Origin: an uncultured Lachnospiraceae bacterium
GTDB taxonomy: Bacteria > Bacillota > Clostridia > Lachnospirales > Lachnospiraceae
Assembly (NCBI GenBank): GCA_910587935.1
Contig: CAJUNP010000001.1
Span: forward strand, 124,001-188,000
Reading direction: 5' to 3'
DNA length: 64,000 bases
Shown: piece by piece, positions 43,939 to 53,653 of the stretch
How the letters are laid out: every line of letters begins with the position of its first letter
Position numbering within the stretch: position 1 is the first letter of the stretch
Program-made: the position numbers and the translations under genes
The notes under the pieces: generated by a model
Told to the model about the DNA's origin: nothing
The model's database searches: none
The model's input: the letters and a program-made list of their open reading frames with translations, nothing else

Positions 43939-44916
43939 ATGAATAAAATATTAATTACCGGCGGAGCCGGATTTATAGGTTTTCATCTGTCAAAAAAAAT
44001 ATTGGAAAAGGGCGGAGCAGTAATTGGAATCGATAATCTGAACGATTATTATGACGTTTCCTTAAAAGAAGCCCGGCTGACAGTTTTAAAAAAATATGAT
44101 AATTATGAGTTTCAAAAACTGGATCTTGCCGACAAGGCGGGCGTTGATGCGCTGTTTGAAAAGGAGAAGCCTGAAATTGTCGTGAATCTGGCGGCCCAGG
44201 CGGGTGTGCGCTATTCCATTGAGAATCCGCAGGCCTATGTTGACAGTAATCTGGTGGGATTTTTTAATATTCTGGAGGCCTGCCGTCATAATCCTGTGAA
44301 ACACCTGCTGTATGCGTCCTCCAGTTCCGTATATGGTAACCAGCAGAAAACGCCTTTTTCTGTGGAGGACTCTGTCGATCATCCCATCAGTCTTTATGCC
44401 GCTACTAAAAAAAGCAACGAACTGATGGCTCATGCTTATTGCCATTTATATGGGATCCCCTGTACCGGGCTGCGTTTCTTTACGGTATACGGACCTTTCG
44501 GAAGACCGGATATGGCTTATTTTTCTTTCGCAAAAAAGATTTTGTCAGGACAGCCGATTCAGGTTTTTAATCATGGAGATTTATATCGTGATTTCACGTA
44601 TATCGACGATATTGTCCGAGGTGTGGAGGATATGCTGGAAAGGCCTCCCATTCCCAATGAAGCGGGGGACGCTTATAAAATTTATAACATAGGGAATAAT
44701 CAGCCGGTCAAACTGATGGACTTTATTGAAGCTCTGGAGGATGCGCTGGGAAAGAAGGCAGAGAAAGAGTTCCTTCCCATGCAGCCCGGGGATGTCTATC
44801 AGACTTATGCGGACGTTTCGGATTTGATGCAGGATTTTGATTTTAAACCTTCTACCACCATTCGGGAAGGACTTCTTTCCTTTGCAAAATGGTACAAAGA
44901 ATACTACCGGTTATGA
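43939..44916 (+). CDS. UDP-glucuronate 4-epimerase (NAD-dependent epimerase family)
   Basis: 325-aa short-chain epimerase: [11 protein letters not shown] (G-x-x-G-x-x-G), [34 protein letters not shown], catalytic YAATKK (Y-x-x-x-K) and [16 protein letters not shown]. The [12 protein letters not shown] and GVRYSIENP segments are typical of UDP-glucuronate 4-epimerases, which make UDP-galacturonate. It follows ugd by 9 bases, which supports that assignment over a UDP-glucose 4-epimerase. It overlaps the next gene by 4 bases. Confidence 0.85.
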   Translation: MNKILITGGAGFIGFHLSKKILEKGGAVIGIDNLNDYYDVSLKEARLTVLKKYDNYEFQKLDLADKAGVDALFEKEKPEIVVNLAAQAGVRYSIENPQAYVDSNLVGFFNILEACRHNPVKHLLYASSSSVYGNQQKTPFSVEDSVDHPISLYAATKKSNELMAHAYCHLYGIPCTGLRFFTVYGPFGRPDMAYFSFAKKILSGQPIQVFNHGDLYRDFTYIDDIVRGVEDMLERPPIPNEAGDAYKIYNIGNNQPVKLMDFIEALEDALGKKAEKEFLPMQPGDVYQTYADVSDLMQDFDFKPSTTIREGLLSFAKWYKEYYRL

Positions 44917-46070
44917 GAATAAGAAATATGATAAAAAAAATATGTTATTGCAGAAAAGTACAGAGAATCGCGGCGGTTGTTTTAATCATATGCTCGATTC
45001 TCGTCCTTTTTGCCGCCAATCATTATATGCCCTTTAAAATGGACGATGAATGGTATGCCACAAATCTGGTTACCGGATTGCCGGTCAGCAGTTTTTCTGA
45101 TATCTGGGAAAGTCAGGTGTGGCATTTTTTCCATTGGGGCGGCAGGAGTATTGCTCACGGACTTTTGCAGGCAACGCTTTGGGCGGGGCAGGGGGCGGCC
45201 GACTGGATCAACGTTGGGGCGGCCGTATTGCTGGTTTGTCTGATTTGCGTACTGGCGGATACAAAGGACTGGTATCACAAGCTCCTGGCTTTGGGCTTCT
45301 TAATCGTTTTAAATATAAATTGGTCGCAGACACTGCTCTGGCAGTCCGGAGCAGCCAATTATCTGTATATGACAGTCTGGATTCTGCTGTTCCTTTTCTG
45401 TTACTTCAGGACTTTGGAGTGGCCGGATAAAAAGAAACTTCCCGGTATTGCCATATGGATCGCTCCGCTCGGTCTTTTTGCGGGCTGGTCTAACGAAAAT
45501 ATGGGCCCGGCAGTTTTGATCGGAACAAGCCTTATTATGCTGTTTGTATGGAAGAGAGAACGGCGTTTTCCTTTGTGGATGGCAGTCGGCAACCTGTTTT
45601 GCCTTGCAGGCTGTGCGTTTTTAATATTGGCGCCCGGCAATTTTGTACGTAATACGGAAGCCGTTACGCAGACGGAAGGAATGGGAATTCTCTGGAGAGC
45701 GTTCTTGCGCGGATTCAGCGTCGCAAACGGATTGTTTTATTATTTGCTGTACCCAATGCTTTTGGTGGTTTTTTTAATATTTATATATTGTGTTGTTCTT
45801 GGAAAAAAGCTCCGAAGGACGGACTGGCTGTGTTTGATGATGGCTGTTTTATCCTGGGGGGCTATGGCGCTTTCGCCGCATTACCCGGACAGGGCGGCGT
45901 TTGGAACGATGGTGTTATGCGTGATTCCTGCCGTGCATATGTTTGCGCGGATACAGGCGGAGAGAGAGGCGTTTTGCCTGCCTGCGTATGGCGTTGTATT
46001 TATGGTCTGGCTGGGCGGTATGTTCCCTTTATGCACATATATTTGTCAGATGATTGGATGGATTAGATAA
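44913..46070 (+). CDS. Polytopic membrane protein (DUF6056-like)
   Basis: 385-aa membrane protein with about ten helices. Features are MDDEWYATN after the first helix, [33 protein letters not shown] and LAPGNFVRN, the pattern of DUF6056-type proteins found in surface glycan loci. The acidic pair after the first helix resembles the GT-C catalytic loop. The ATG at 44913 overlaps the epimerase stop (ATGA), though an ATG at 44928 is also possible; no strong ribosome site is seen. Probably a GT-C-like sugar transferase; the role is not established. Confidence 0.65.
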   Translation: MRIRNMIKKICYCRKVQRIAAVVLIICSILVLFAANHYMPFKMDDEWYATNLVTGLPVSSFSDIWESQVWHFFHWGGRSIAHGLLQATLWAGQGAADWINVGAAVLLVCLICVLADTKDWYHKLLALGFLIVLNINWSQTLLWQSGAANYLYMTVWILLFLFCYFRTLEWPDKKKLPGIAIWIAPLGLFAGWSNENMGPAVLIGTSLIMLFVWKRERRFPLWMAVGNLFCLAGCAFLILAPGNFVRNTEAVTQTEGMGILWRAFLRGFSVANGLFYYLLYPMLLVVFLIFIYCVVLGKKLRRTDWLCLMMAVLSWGAMALSPHYPDRAAFGTMVLCVIPAVHMFARIQAEREAFCLPAYGVVFMVWLGGMFPLCTYICQMIGWIR

Positions 46071-46092
46071 AAAAGTTTTCGGTCTTGACCGT

Positions 46093-46258
46093 ATGGAGTT
46101 TGTTACGATTGGCGGTCTGACTAAGGGGATTACATTGGATGACATCCGGCTTGGCGGTTCCCAGGGAACAAAGGTATGAAGCGGTTATCGCCTTATGCCG
46201 TAAACAGGGTTTTATTGTCCGTAAAGACGTGCAGCCAGGAACCTGTGCTATTATCTGA
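46093..46258 (+). pseudogene. Frameshifted coding remnant
   Basis: The gap between two membrane protein genes (46071-46277) has protein-like sequence in two adjoining frames. From 46093 one frame reads EFVTIGGLTKGITLDDIRLG, then the next frame continues EQRYEAVIALCRKQGFIVRK and stops at 46256. A one-base slip near 46164 would join them into about 55 residues. No family is recognised and no start site is convincing. It is probably the tail of a lost gene. Confidence 0.4.
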
Positions 46259-46277
46259 AGTGATAAGGATATTACAT

Positions 46278-48059
46278 ATGAAACATAAAATGAGTCAATA
46301 TCGGAATATCCTGCTGTATGCAGCGGGACTCCTGATCGTTTGCCTGTCGCTGATTCCTTATTTTGTTTTGGGAGAGGATGTATGGGTGTTTTTCCACGAT
46401 CAGCTGGACGGAGAAGTCTTAAATTATATTTATCAGGCCAAATATTTGTTTCAAAGTTCGCATATTCCGGAACTGATGAACGGAATTCCGGGAACGGGAA
46501 TGTTGCCGCCGGCTCCCTTCGGAGTGTTCTTTTATGCAGTCTGTTCTCCCTTTGCGGCCTATGTGTGGATGCAGACATTGGTGACATTTACCGCTTATAC
46601 AGGTATGTTTCTGCTTCTTTGCAGGATTACGAAGGATGGAAGAATTGCATTTTTATGTGGCTGTCTTTTTGCATACCTGCCCTTTATGCCGGTGTATGGA
46701 CTCAGTATTGTGGGATTACCGTTGCTTATATATGCATTTTGGAATCTTTACAGGAATCAAAAACGGATTTTATCCGTGGCGCTTATTATCTTCTATGCGG
46801 GATTCTCCTCTTTTGCCCTGATTGGCTACGGGGTCTGCGCCATAGCGGCTGTTGCGGTGATTTTCCTTTTTATTTCCGCGGCGGGGAACGGAAAGAAACC
46901 GGCGGAAAAAGGCTCTGTGCTGTCAGGCATGGCAGCGTTATATGGAACCTATTTGTGCTGCAACGCTTCTTTATTTGGGGAAATATTACTGTCCGGCACA
47001 AAAGGAGGAGAAGTTTTCCGGTCTCATCGTGAGGAAATCGTGCAGACGGCCGTAACGGATTACGGGAACGAATTGCACCGGCTTTTGTTCGGGGATGCCG
47101 TTTACGCACCGGCTTTTGCGGAGTGGATTCTTGCACTGACTGTTTTACTGGCTGTTTTGTGCCTGGCTTCTAAAAAGAAAGAACTGCTGCGGATTCCCTT
47201 ATTGCTTCTGGGAGGAATGTTTGGAGTTGCATTTCTGGCGCTTTTCTGGAAAAGTCCGTTATGCATGGCATCTATCCGGCAGTTCGGGCCTCTTCGGTAT
47301 TTTCAGGCGGACAGAATTTCCTGGATGCTGCCGCCGGCCTGGTATGTGCTTTTGGGAATGGATTTCAGAATTATCTGCAGTCTGAAAAACGGCTTCGGTG
47401 AAAAGAAAGAGAGGCGTAAGAGAATTGCGGCGGCCGTTGCCGCCTATGGAAGTATTTTATTATTCTGCGGTTTTTGTACGGGAATTATCTACAAAAACAG
47501 CTTCTTTTACCATCAAATCCGTCAAATGGTTTTCCCGGATACTTATAAGATTATGACCTGGAATCAATTTTATGCCGGGGACATTATGGAACAGATCGAA
47601 GCGTACATAAAGGATAAAACAGGAAATGAAAAGGCGGAATACCGGGTGGCCAGTCTGGGAATGAGCCCGGCGCCGGCGCTGTATCACGGTTTTTATTGTC
47701 TGGATGGCTATTCCAATAATTATTCTCTGAGTTACAAGCATGCATTCCGCAGAATTATAGCGAAGGAGCTTGCCGGAGACGAAGGGATACGCCGTTATTT
47801 TGATGAATGGGGGAACCGGTGTTATATTATGAGCGCGGAAAGCGGCACAGCTCCCATGATCAGCAAATACCAGGCGTCCGTTTACGAAGATTTGCAGTTG
47901 GATACACAGGCATTTTCGGAACTTGGCGGTAAATATCTTTTTTCCGCCATGGAAATCAAAAATTGTAAGGATATGGGCTTTGTCCTGGAAGATGTGTTTG
48001 AAACGCCTTCCAGTTATTATAAGGTGTATCTGTACCGTTTGGAGAAAGAAGCGCCTTAA
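46278..48059 (+). CDS. Polytopic membrane protein (DUF6044-like)
   Basis: 593-aa membrane protein with about twelve helices and a soluble C-terminal third. After the first helix it has VFFHDQLDGEVLNYIYQAK, an acidic loop like that of GT-C transferases, and PELMNGIPGTGMLPPAPFG. It resembles uncharacterised DUF6044-type proteins of Firmicutes glycan loci. AAGGAT precedes the ATG at 46278; a longer frame from 46176 runs through the decayed segment and is not credible. It ends 4 bases inside the convergent gene, with no terminator visible between them. Confidence 0.65.
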   Translation: MKHKMSQYRNILLYAAGLLIVCLSLIPYFVLGEDVWVFFHDQLDGEVLNYIYQAKYLFQSSHIPELMNGIPGTGMLPPAPFGVFFYAVCSPFAAYVWMQTLVTFTAYTGMFLLLCRITKDGRIAFLCGCLFAYLPFMPVYGLSIVGLPLLIYAFWNLYRNQKRILSVALIIFYAGFSSFALIGYGVCAIAAVAVIFLFISAAGNGKKPAEKGSVLSGMAALYGTYLCCNASLFGEILLSGTKGGEVFRSHREEIVQTAVTDYGNELHRLLFGDAVYAPAFAEWILALTVLLAVLCLASKKKELLRIPLLLLGGMFGVAFLALFWKSPLCMASIRQFGPLRYFQADRISWMLPPAWYVLLGMDFRIICSLKNGFGEKKERRKRIAAAVAAYGSILLFCGFCTGIIYKNSFFYHQIRQMVFPDTYKIMTWNQFYAGDIMEQIEAYIKDKTGNEKAEYRVASLGMSPAPALYHGFYCLDGYSNNYSLSYKHAFRRIIAKELAGDEGIRRYFDEWGNRCYIMSAESGTAPMISKYQASVYEDLQLDTQAFSELGGKYLFSAMEIKNCKDMGFVLEDVFETPSSYYKVYLYRLEKEAP

Positions 48060-49885
48060 GCTAGGGGCGCTTCGGACGGTGATTTTATTTCAGGCATCAG
48101 AATCATACCGGTCATAACGGGCGCTGAGAGAATGAACGGATAGGCATATCGTACAAGCGCCACGGGACCCAGTAACAGGGTCAGGAGATAAAAGAGCGGC
48201 AATGCGGCAAGCAGCACTTTTTTTCGTTCTTTCCGGTACAGAAAAACAAGCAGGCCAAACACAGGCAGCAGACAGTAAACGGACGGTTTAAATAACTGTG
48301 ACAAAACCGGCCAGTGAAAAAAAGAATTCGCACTGACGATTTTTTCCATCTGCCGTTCCAGCCAGGGGAACAGAGAGTGTGTTTCAACGCCTTCAAAGGC
48401 GGAAGAGGCGGAGCCGTTAAAGGTGTATAAAATACCCATACGCCCCTCAAGATCGGCGCCCAGCACTTCGGCGTAAGAGACATCGTCCAAAAACCAGTAA
48501 CCGGAAGTCAGATACAGGAAAGCGTCAAGGTATTCATTGGGATAGTGAAGGCCTGTGATAAGCCAGTCCCGGACGGTAACCGCAAGGTTTTCTTCCCAGT
48601 TAGCAATTCCGTCGGCAGCCACCGTGATTTTGACCGTATCCGCTATGGGCGGATTATACCGCTGCCAGTATTCATCATATACATACCGGTCGATTCTTGC
48701 ATAATCTTCATCGTTTAATTCATTTCCATGCAAAAATCCCACACGGGCAAATTGCTGCATGGGAACGCTGCACATCTCGGAAATGCTTCCGGTTCCGGCG
48801 TGAAGGCCGTATTGAAGCGTCAAACCGATTCCCTTTCCAAGAAGCAGGGTCAAAAGACAGATCACGCCGGTGCGAAGCCGACGCGTCCGGTCGGCAGCTA
48901 TGTAAAATACGGCAAATGGAATAAAGGCATAAACGGCGTTATTGCGGAACAGAATCATCAGCGCTCCGGCAAGAATCATACCGGCTTCCGGACCTGCATT
49001 GTTTTTTCCGCCCATATATTCCCGCTCGCAAAACAAAAGTAAAAATAAAAGAAAAAATGCACTGAACAGAACATCCTTGGTTATACTGACAGATAACACG
49101 GAATGAACAGGAAGTATTCCATAAAAAAGTACGGTAAGGACCACCGGCAGCTTTTTTTTAAAAATTCTCCATATAAAAGTGCAGGAATATCCCGTCACAC
49201 AGGATAAAATGAGCATTTGAAACAGGGCAAAGAAGGCCATGCCCGCCTGATAAGAACCCATGCACTCTCCCAAACGGAAAAAAATCCATAGAAGGCCGGT
49301 GTGGATCAGCGGATGATGCGTATGATAAAGGCCCGTGAAAATCTGAACCGACTGCATATTAAAATCATAAGACATAACAGCCGGATAATAAGCCAGAAAA
49401 ACAGGAATCCAACATAAGAATATAATTCCCCAGGCTATAAAAAACACCTGCCTGCCGCTTTTGGAAGTTATGTGTTTGTTCCCGGTTTTAAATTTTCCGC
49501 AGACACCGAACAGCCAGTAAACGCCGGGCCAGATTGCACAGCCCGAAAGCGCGCCCATAAACAAAATGAAAAGCTTCCCCGTAATCCCGCCGGATGTCAT
49601 CTGCAGACACCGGATCTGATACCCCAACACCAGGGTCACACCCAGAAACCAGCTGAAAGCAGCGCTGAAGCCCAGCTGCCTTTTTACGTATTTCAAACTG
49701 TCGTTGTCTGCGGTTATTCGTCCTGATAAAAAGTTAAACACAAATAAAAGCGCCGCAAAAACCAGTAACCCCCAAAAACTCTGTGTAAACAAAGGATTCC
49801 CCGAAGCCAGGTTCGCCAGATAACCAATCCCCCCGGTTCCGGCTGCGGCAAGTATAAAGATAAATATTTTACGAATTATGTTCAT
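48056..49885 (-). CDS. Polytopic membrane protein (DUF6020-like)
   Basis: 609-aa minus-strand membrane protein with about twelve helices. The segment YYPAVMSYDFNMQSVQIFTG followed by YHTHHPLIHTGLLW is characteristic of DUF6020-type membrane proteins, presumed GT-C-like enzymes acting in surface glycan synthesis. GAGG lies about 10 bases before the ATG. It is transcribed toward the preceding cluster and is the last glycan gene before housekeeping genes begin. Confidence 0.7.
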   Translation of the reverse strand: MNIIRKIFIFILAAAGTGGIGYLANLASGNPLFTQSFWGLLVFAALLFVFNFLSGRITADNDSLKYVKRQLGFSAAFSWFLGVTLVLGYQIRCLQMTSGGITGKLFILFMGALSGCAIWPGVYWLFGVCGKFKTGNKHITSKSGRQVFFIAWGIIFLCWIPVFLAYYPAVMSYDFNMQSVQIFTGLYHTHHPLIHTGLLWIFFRLGECMGSYQAGMAFFALFQMLILSCVTGYSCTFIWRIFKKKLPVVLTVLFYGILPVHSVLSVSITKDVLFSAFFLLFLLLFCEREYMGGKNNAGPEAGMILAGALMILFRNNAVYAFIPFAVFYIAADRTRRLRTGVICLLTLLLGKGIGLTLQYGLHAGTGSISEMCSVPMQQFARVGFLHGNELNDEDYARIDRYVYDEYWQRYNPPIADTVKITVAADGIANWEENLAVTVRDWLITGLHYPNEYLDAFLYLTSGYWFLDDVSYAEVLGADLEGRMGILYTFNGSASSAFEGVETHSLFPWLERQMEKIVSANSFFHWPVLSQLFKPSVYCLLPVFGLLVFLYRKERKKVLLAALPLFYLLTLLLGPVALVRYAYPFILSAPVMTGMILMPEIKSPSEAPLA

Positions 49886-49972
49886 ATCCGGTGTACCTCA
49901 ACCTTTTTATTAAATTTAATCTACTATATTTGCTGCAAGTTTTCAAGAAAATAAGTTGATAAAAAGTTAATC

Positions 49973-49999
49973 TTGAAGGATAATAGTGTTATATATAAT
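49973..49999 (+). promoter_or_regulatory. Putative promoter of yitT-like gene
   Basis: TATAAT at 49994-49999 with TTGAAG at 49973-49978; the 15-base spacer is short. It lies in the 147-base gap between two divergent genes and about 35 bases before the ATG at 50033. Confidence 0.4.
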
Positions 50000-50032
50000 T
50001 GATATCAAATCTTTATAAAAGGAGTATCCCCC

Positions 50033-50881
50033 ATGAAACGGGAAGTCAGAAAAATTCTTATCATCATTCTTGCAGCTCTGCTGATGGCTGTAAATATTAA
50101 GACCTTTGTCAGGACGGGCGGTCTGTATCCCGGAGGTGCGACCGGATTAACCATTTTGATTCAGAGAATTGCAGAACTGTTTTTTCACATGGAGATACCT
50201 TATTCCATTGTGAACCTGCTGCTGAATTCCGTACCGATTTACATCGGATATAAATTTATCGGGAAAAAGTTTACGATTTATTCCTGCCTGATGATTGTTC
50301 TGACGAGTGTTCTGACCGATTTACTCCCCGCTTATGTGATTACGCAGGATATTCTTCTGATCAGCGTCTTTGGCGGCATATTGAACGGGCTGGCGATCAG
50401 CCTGTGCCTGCTTATGGGGGCCACCAGCGGCGGTACGGATTTTATAGCGATTTATCTGTCCGAAAAAAAAGGTGTGGATTCTTTTAATGTGATTCTCGGT
50501 TTGAACATTGTGATTCTTTCAGCGGCAGGAGTACTGTTCGGATGGGATAAAGCGTTGTATTCGATTTTGTTCCAATATGCGTCTACCCAGGTACTGCACA
50601 GCCTGTATAAAAAGTTCCAGCAGGGAACGCTTTTTATTGTGACGGACAAGCCTAAAGAAGTATGCAGCGCCATATATCAGATCAGCAATCACGGAGCGAC
50701 GATTCTGGAAGGAGAGGGGTCTTTTGAAAACTGTGAGAGAAAAGTGGTTTATTCCGTGGTATCCAGCGCGGAAACAAAGAAAGTAATCCGCGCCGTCAAG
50801 AACATCGATACCAATGCGTTCATTAATGTGATTAAGACACAGGAACTGAAAGGCCATTTTTATCAGAAGCCGGAAGAATAA
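50033..50881 (+). CDS. YitT family membrane protein
   Basis: 282-aa protein with about five N-terminal helices (the YitT_membrane domain; GGLYPGGATGLTILIQRI and MGATSGGTDFIAIYLS are family signatures) and a C-terminal soluble DUF2179 domain (about 195-275). The family is widespread in Firmicutes and its transport substrate is not firmly known. AAGGAG precedes the ATG. It overlaps the convergent cutC end by 19 bases. Confidence 0.88.
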   Translation: MKREVRKILIIILAALLMAVNIKTFVRTGGLYPGGATGLTILIQRIAELFFHMEIPYSIVNLLLNSVPIYIGYKFIGKKFTIYSCLMIVLTSVLTDLLPAYVITQDILLISVFGGILNGLAISLCLLMGATSGGTDFIAIYLSEKKGVDSFNVILGLNIVILSAAGVLFGWDKALYSILFQYASTQVLHSLYKKFQQGTLFIVTDKPKEVCSAIYQISNHGATILEGEGSFENCERKVVYSVVSSAETKKVIRAVKNIDTNAFINVIKTQELKGHFYQKPEE

Positions 50882-51621
50882 GACAACAGACGGTGTACCC
50901 GGCGTATTTCATCGGGGTCCGTCTGCCAGATTTCATATTCGCTTATGCCTGGAAGTCCCATGCTTACCGTGGGATTTCTGTATTCCATCCGGCTTTGCAG
51001 CGTTTTTTTGCCGGACATATGGAAAGCGGCGACGGCAGTCCGTTCCAGTAATTGTTTTACGGTTTCCGCATTGATACCGGCCCCGGCCAGAATGGTGACG
51101 TCTCCCTTTGCGGCAGCCGTCAGTTCCTTCAGCAAAGAAATGCCTTCAAGGCAGCAGGCAGCCTGGCCGGAAGTGAGTATCGTGTCGATTCCCAGGGCTT
51201 TGGCCTGAGAAAGCGCCTGAAAGGGATCTTTTGTCATATCGAAAGCCCGGTGCAGCGTTACGGGCAGAGGACCGGCCAGTTCCATTAAAGCCGTCATTCG
51301 GGCCAGATCCAGCGAACCTTCCGGCGTCAGGCAGCCGATAACGATTCCGTCCGCCTGTTCATGACGGAAAAGTTCCACTTCTTTTTTGAGAATCTCAAAT
51401 TCCGCAGGAGAATACAGGAAATCGCCGAAACGGGGGCGGATCAGGACCCGGATGGGAAGATCGACGGTTTCACGTATCCGGCGGAATAAAGCCAGCCCCG
51501 GGGTGGTGCCGCCGATAATCAGATTAGAGCACAGTTCCAGCCTGTCGGCGCCGCCCTCTTTTGCATAAACCGCAGATTCTACGGAATCTACGCAGCATTC
51601 CAATAAATATTGTGATTTCAC
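50863..51621 (-). CDS. cutC: CutC family protein
   Basis: 252-aa TIM-barrel protein of the CutC family: ECCVDSVESAVYAKEGGADRLELC at the start includes the conserved GADRIELC-type motif, followed by RVLIRPRFGDFLYS, GCLTPEGSLD, LPVTLHRAFDM and ILTSGQAACCLEG. The family was linked to copper handling, though the exact function is uncertain. AGGAGG precedes the ATG. It lies 14 bases downstream of the GNAT gene, likely in one unit. Confidence 0.9.
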   Translation of the reverse strand: MKSQYLLECCVDSVESAVYAKEGGADRLELCSNLIIGGTTPGLALFRRIRETVDLPIRVLIRPRFGDFLYSPAEFEILKKEVELFRHEQADGIVIGCLTPEGSLDLARMTALMELAGPLPVTLHRAFDMTKDPFQALSQAKALGIDTILTSGQAACCLEGISLLKELTAAAKGDVTILAGAGINAETVKQLLERTAVAAFHMSGKKTLQSRMEYRNPTVSMGLPGISEYEIWQTDPDEIRRVHRLLSYSSGF

Positions 51622-51635
51622 AAAGATACCTCCTG

Positions 51636-52649
51636 TTAGATTGTAATATCCATATCTGCCCAGCTTTTAACAATTTTAAAACCGGCCTTACTGTAAATCT
51701 GCCCGGCGGGATTTGTTTCTCCGGTAAAGAGAGTCATATAAGAGGCGCCCATCTCTTTCAGAGTCCGGCACAAGGTATGAAACAGAACGTTTCCGAGACC
51801 GAAGCCGCGGTATCCGCTGTGTATGCCGATGCCCGCAAAATAGCCCCGTCCGCTTTCCTGAACCCGCAGGGGACCCGTAAAACCGATTATTTTACCGTTT
51901 CGTATGGCGGCGGCAACCGGGTCCGCCTTATCCTTCAGCGATTCATTGGCCAGCAATTCTTCTTTCCAGACAGGATTGCCAAGATCGTCCGTTAACTCTT
52001 CGAGTCCGTTATGTTTCCTGTGATCATAAAGACAGATTTCTATACCATCCGCAAGAAGCCGCGCTTTTTTCTCTTTCAGGAAAAACGGTTCTTCGTACCG
52101 GTGTAGCGGCAGGTAAAAAGAATTCTGGTAAACGGTCGGTATAAAATTCCTGTTTTTAAAAAAAAGATAAGCCCCGGAACTTACATCCACGCCGGGAGCG
52201 TTGGGATGATCATGGCCGGACGTTCCGGGAACAATCCATGCCAGGGTGCAGGGATTGAAAAAACTGATCTGCACGGTTAAGCCTATCTGCGTTCCTGTTT
52301 TGCAGGACAAAGCGGTCTTCATCTCATCTTCCAGGGCCAGCAAAAGCCTTGTCCCGATTCCCTGCCGCCGCCGGTTCCTGACGGTATAAAGAAAAGTAAT
52401 ATAGCCGCGCCCGGCGCCGGGGTCCAGACAGCCGGAAATAAAACCGACGGTTTCTTCGGACGTTTTGGCGCACAAAGACACGATTTTATATTTTTCCGTC
52501 GAATAAAAAAACAGAGAACGGCAGGCCTGAACCGTGATCTGGCTGTAAGGCAGTTCCTCTTCTGCCGCTTGGTTAAACAATTCGAGAATCAAAGGCAGTT
52601 CCTCTTCGGATACACGTAAAACACTTATTTCTTTTTCAAAATGATTCAT
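51636..52649 (-). CDS. Tandem GNAT acetyltransferase
   Basis: 337-aa protein with two GNAT folds. The first (about 10-150) has the acetyl-CoA loop NRRRQGIGTRLL; the second (about 200-337) has HSGYRGFGLGNVLF and ends with NPAGQIYSKAGF. Double GNAT proteins acetylate small molecules or proteins; the substrate is unknown. The ATG at 52649 is preferred because GGAG lies about 11 bases upstream, whereas a longer frame to 52688 lacks a ribosome site. It is divergent from the flagellar operon. Confidence 0.8.
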   Translation of the reverse strand: MNHFEKEISVLRVSEEELPLILELFNQAAEEELPYSQITVQACRSLFFYSTEKYKIVSLCAKTSEETVGFISGCLDPGAGRGYITFLYTVRNRRRQGIGTRLLLALEDEMKTALSCKTGTQIGLTVQISFFNPCTLAWIVPGTSGHDHPNAPGVDVSSGAYLFFKNRNFIPTVYQNSFYLPLHRYEEPFFLKEKKARLLADGIEICLYDHRKHNGLEELTDDLGNPVWKEELLANESLKDKADPVAAAIRNGKIIGFTGPLRVQESGRGYFAGIGIHSGYRGFGLGNVLFHTLCRTLKEMGASYMTLFTGETNPAGQIYSKAGFKIVKSWADMDITI

Positions 52650-52759
52650 AAACAGTTTTCTCCATCCGGTGAATTTACATACGCACAAAAACAGTATAAA
52701 CTTTCAGGTCAAACGCTGCAACAGGAAAAAGGGCAAAACAAGTTTTTTGGATTTTTATC

Positions 52760-52786
52760 TAAAGTATCTGTCAAAAACTCCGATAC
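52760..52786 (+). promoter_or_regulatory. Sigma-28 (SigD/FliA) promoter of flgM
   Basis: TAAA at 52760-52763, a 15-base spacer and TCCGATAC at 52779-52786, matching the flagellar consensus TAAA-N15-GCCGATAA in all but two bases of the -10. It should place flgM-flgN-flgK-flgL-fliW-csrA under the flagellar sigma factor that FlgM itself inhibits. Confidence 0.85.
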
Positions 52787-52836
52787 ATAAAGTAAGAAAA
52801 AAAAGAAAACATAAGAGGCAGAAAGGAGGAGTCAAG

Positions 52837-53112
52837 ATGCGTATAGAAGCTTATACACAAGTGCAGCAGGTATATAACATGTCTAAGGCAGTACGGACTC
52901 AGAAGACCGCGAAAGCAGGAGCAGCCGATAAGATTCAGATCAGCAGCATGGGAAAGGATTATCAGACCGTAAAAGCTGCAGTGGCAGGTACGCCGGATAT
53001 CAGGGAAGAAGTTGCGGCTCCTGTCAAAGAACGGATTCAAAATGGTACCTACGAAGTGGATACGGAGAGTTTCGCAGAAAAATTATTCCGTAAATATAAT
53101 GAAATGAGGTAA
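52837..53112 (+). CDS. flgM: Anti-sigma-28 factor FlgM
   Basis: 91-aa small helical protein: disordered start, DKIQISSMGKDYQTVKAA in the middle, and the C-terminal sigma-binding part with IREEVAAPVKERIQNGTYEVD, which is the FlgM signature. It holds the flagellar sigma factor inactive until exported through the completed hook. GAAAGGAGGAG precedes the ATG at 52837; an open frame upstream to 52669 crosses the promoter and is not coding. Confidence 0.9.
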   Translation: MRIEAYTQVQQVYNMSKAVRTQKTAKAGAADKIQISSMGKDYQTVKAAVAGTPDIREEVAAPVKERIQNGTYEVDTESFAEKLFRKYNEMR

Positions 53113-53117
53113 TTTCA

Positions 53118-53636
53118 GTGGCAAGTTTAATGGAGAATCTGATTGATATTTTGGATAAAGAAAGCTCCGAATACGAAAATTTACTGGAATTATCCATGAA
53201 AAAGACGCCGGCCATTGTAGCCGGCGATCTGAAAGCATTACAGACAATCACGGATGAGGAACAAATCGTTGTCAGCAGAATTAATCATTTAGAGAAGTTA
53301 AGAATCGAAGATATTAATGATATTGCCAACGTACTTAACAAGGATGTTAAAACTTTAAAATTGGCAAACCTGATTGAGATGCTCGAGGCGAGACCCACGG
53401 AGCGCCAGAAACTGGCGGACGTGCATGACCGTCTTCAATCCGTTGTACATCGTGTGCAGATGATTAATAACCAGAATCGGGAATTGATCGGCCAGGCGCT
53501 GGATATGGTAGAATTTGATATGAATTTGTTACAGGCCATGAAATCGGCGCCGGAGACTGCGGAGTACAACAGAGGAGCTTATAATGCCGGAAACAGTATG
53601 CGTATCGGCACAAGCGGGTTTGACGCAAAACAATAA
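53118..53636 (+). CDS. flgN: FlgN-like flagellar export chaperone
   Basis: 172-aa helical protein starting with GTG at 53118 (GAGG upstream). Heptad-rich segments (LMENLIDILDKESSEYENLLELS) and LMxxxRQ-like stretches fit the FlgN family, which escorts the hook-filament junction proteins FlgK and FlgL to the export gate. It lies between flgM and flgK, the usual position. Confidence 0.85.
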   Translation: MASLMENLIDILDKESSEYENLLELSMKKTPAIVAGDLKALQTITDEEQIVVSRINHLEKLRIEDINDIANVLNKDVKTLKLANLIEMLEARPTERQKLADVHDRLQSVVHRVQMINNQNRELIGQALDMVEFDMNLLQAMKSAPETAEYNRGAYNAGNSMRIGTSGFDAKQ

Positions 53637-53653
53637 AAATTTGAGGTGATAAC

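Noticed and set aside
52669..52836. Longer flgM reading frame
   Set aside because: The extension covers the sigma-28 promoter and is unlike FlgM; the ATG at 52837 has a strong ribosome site.
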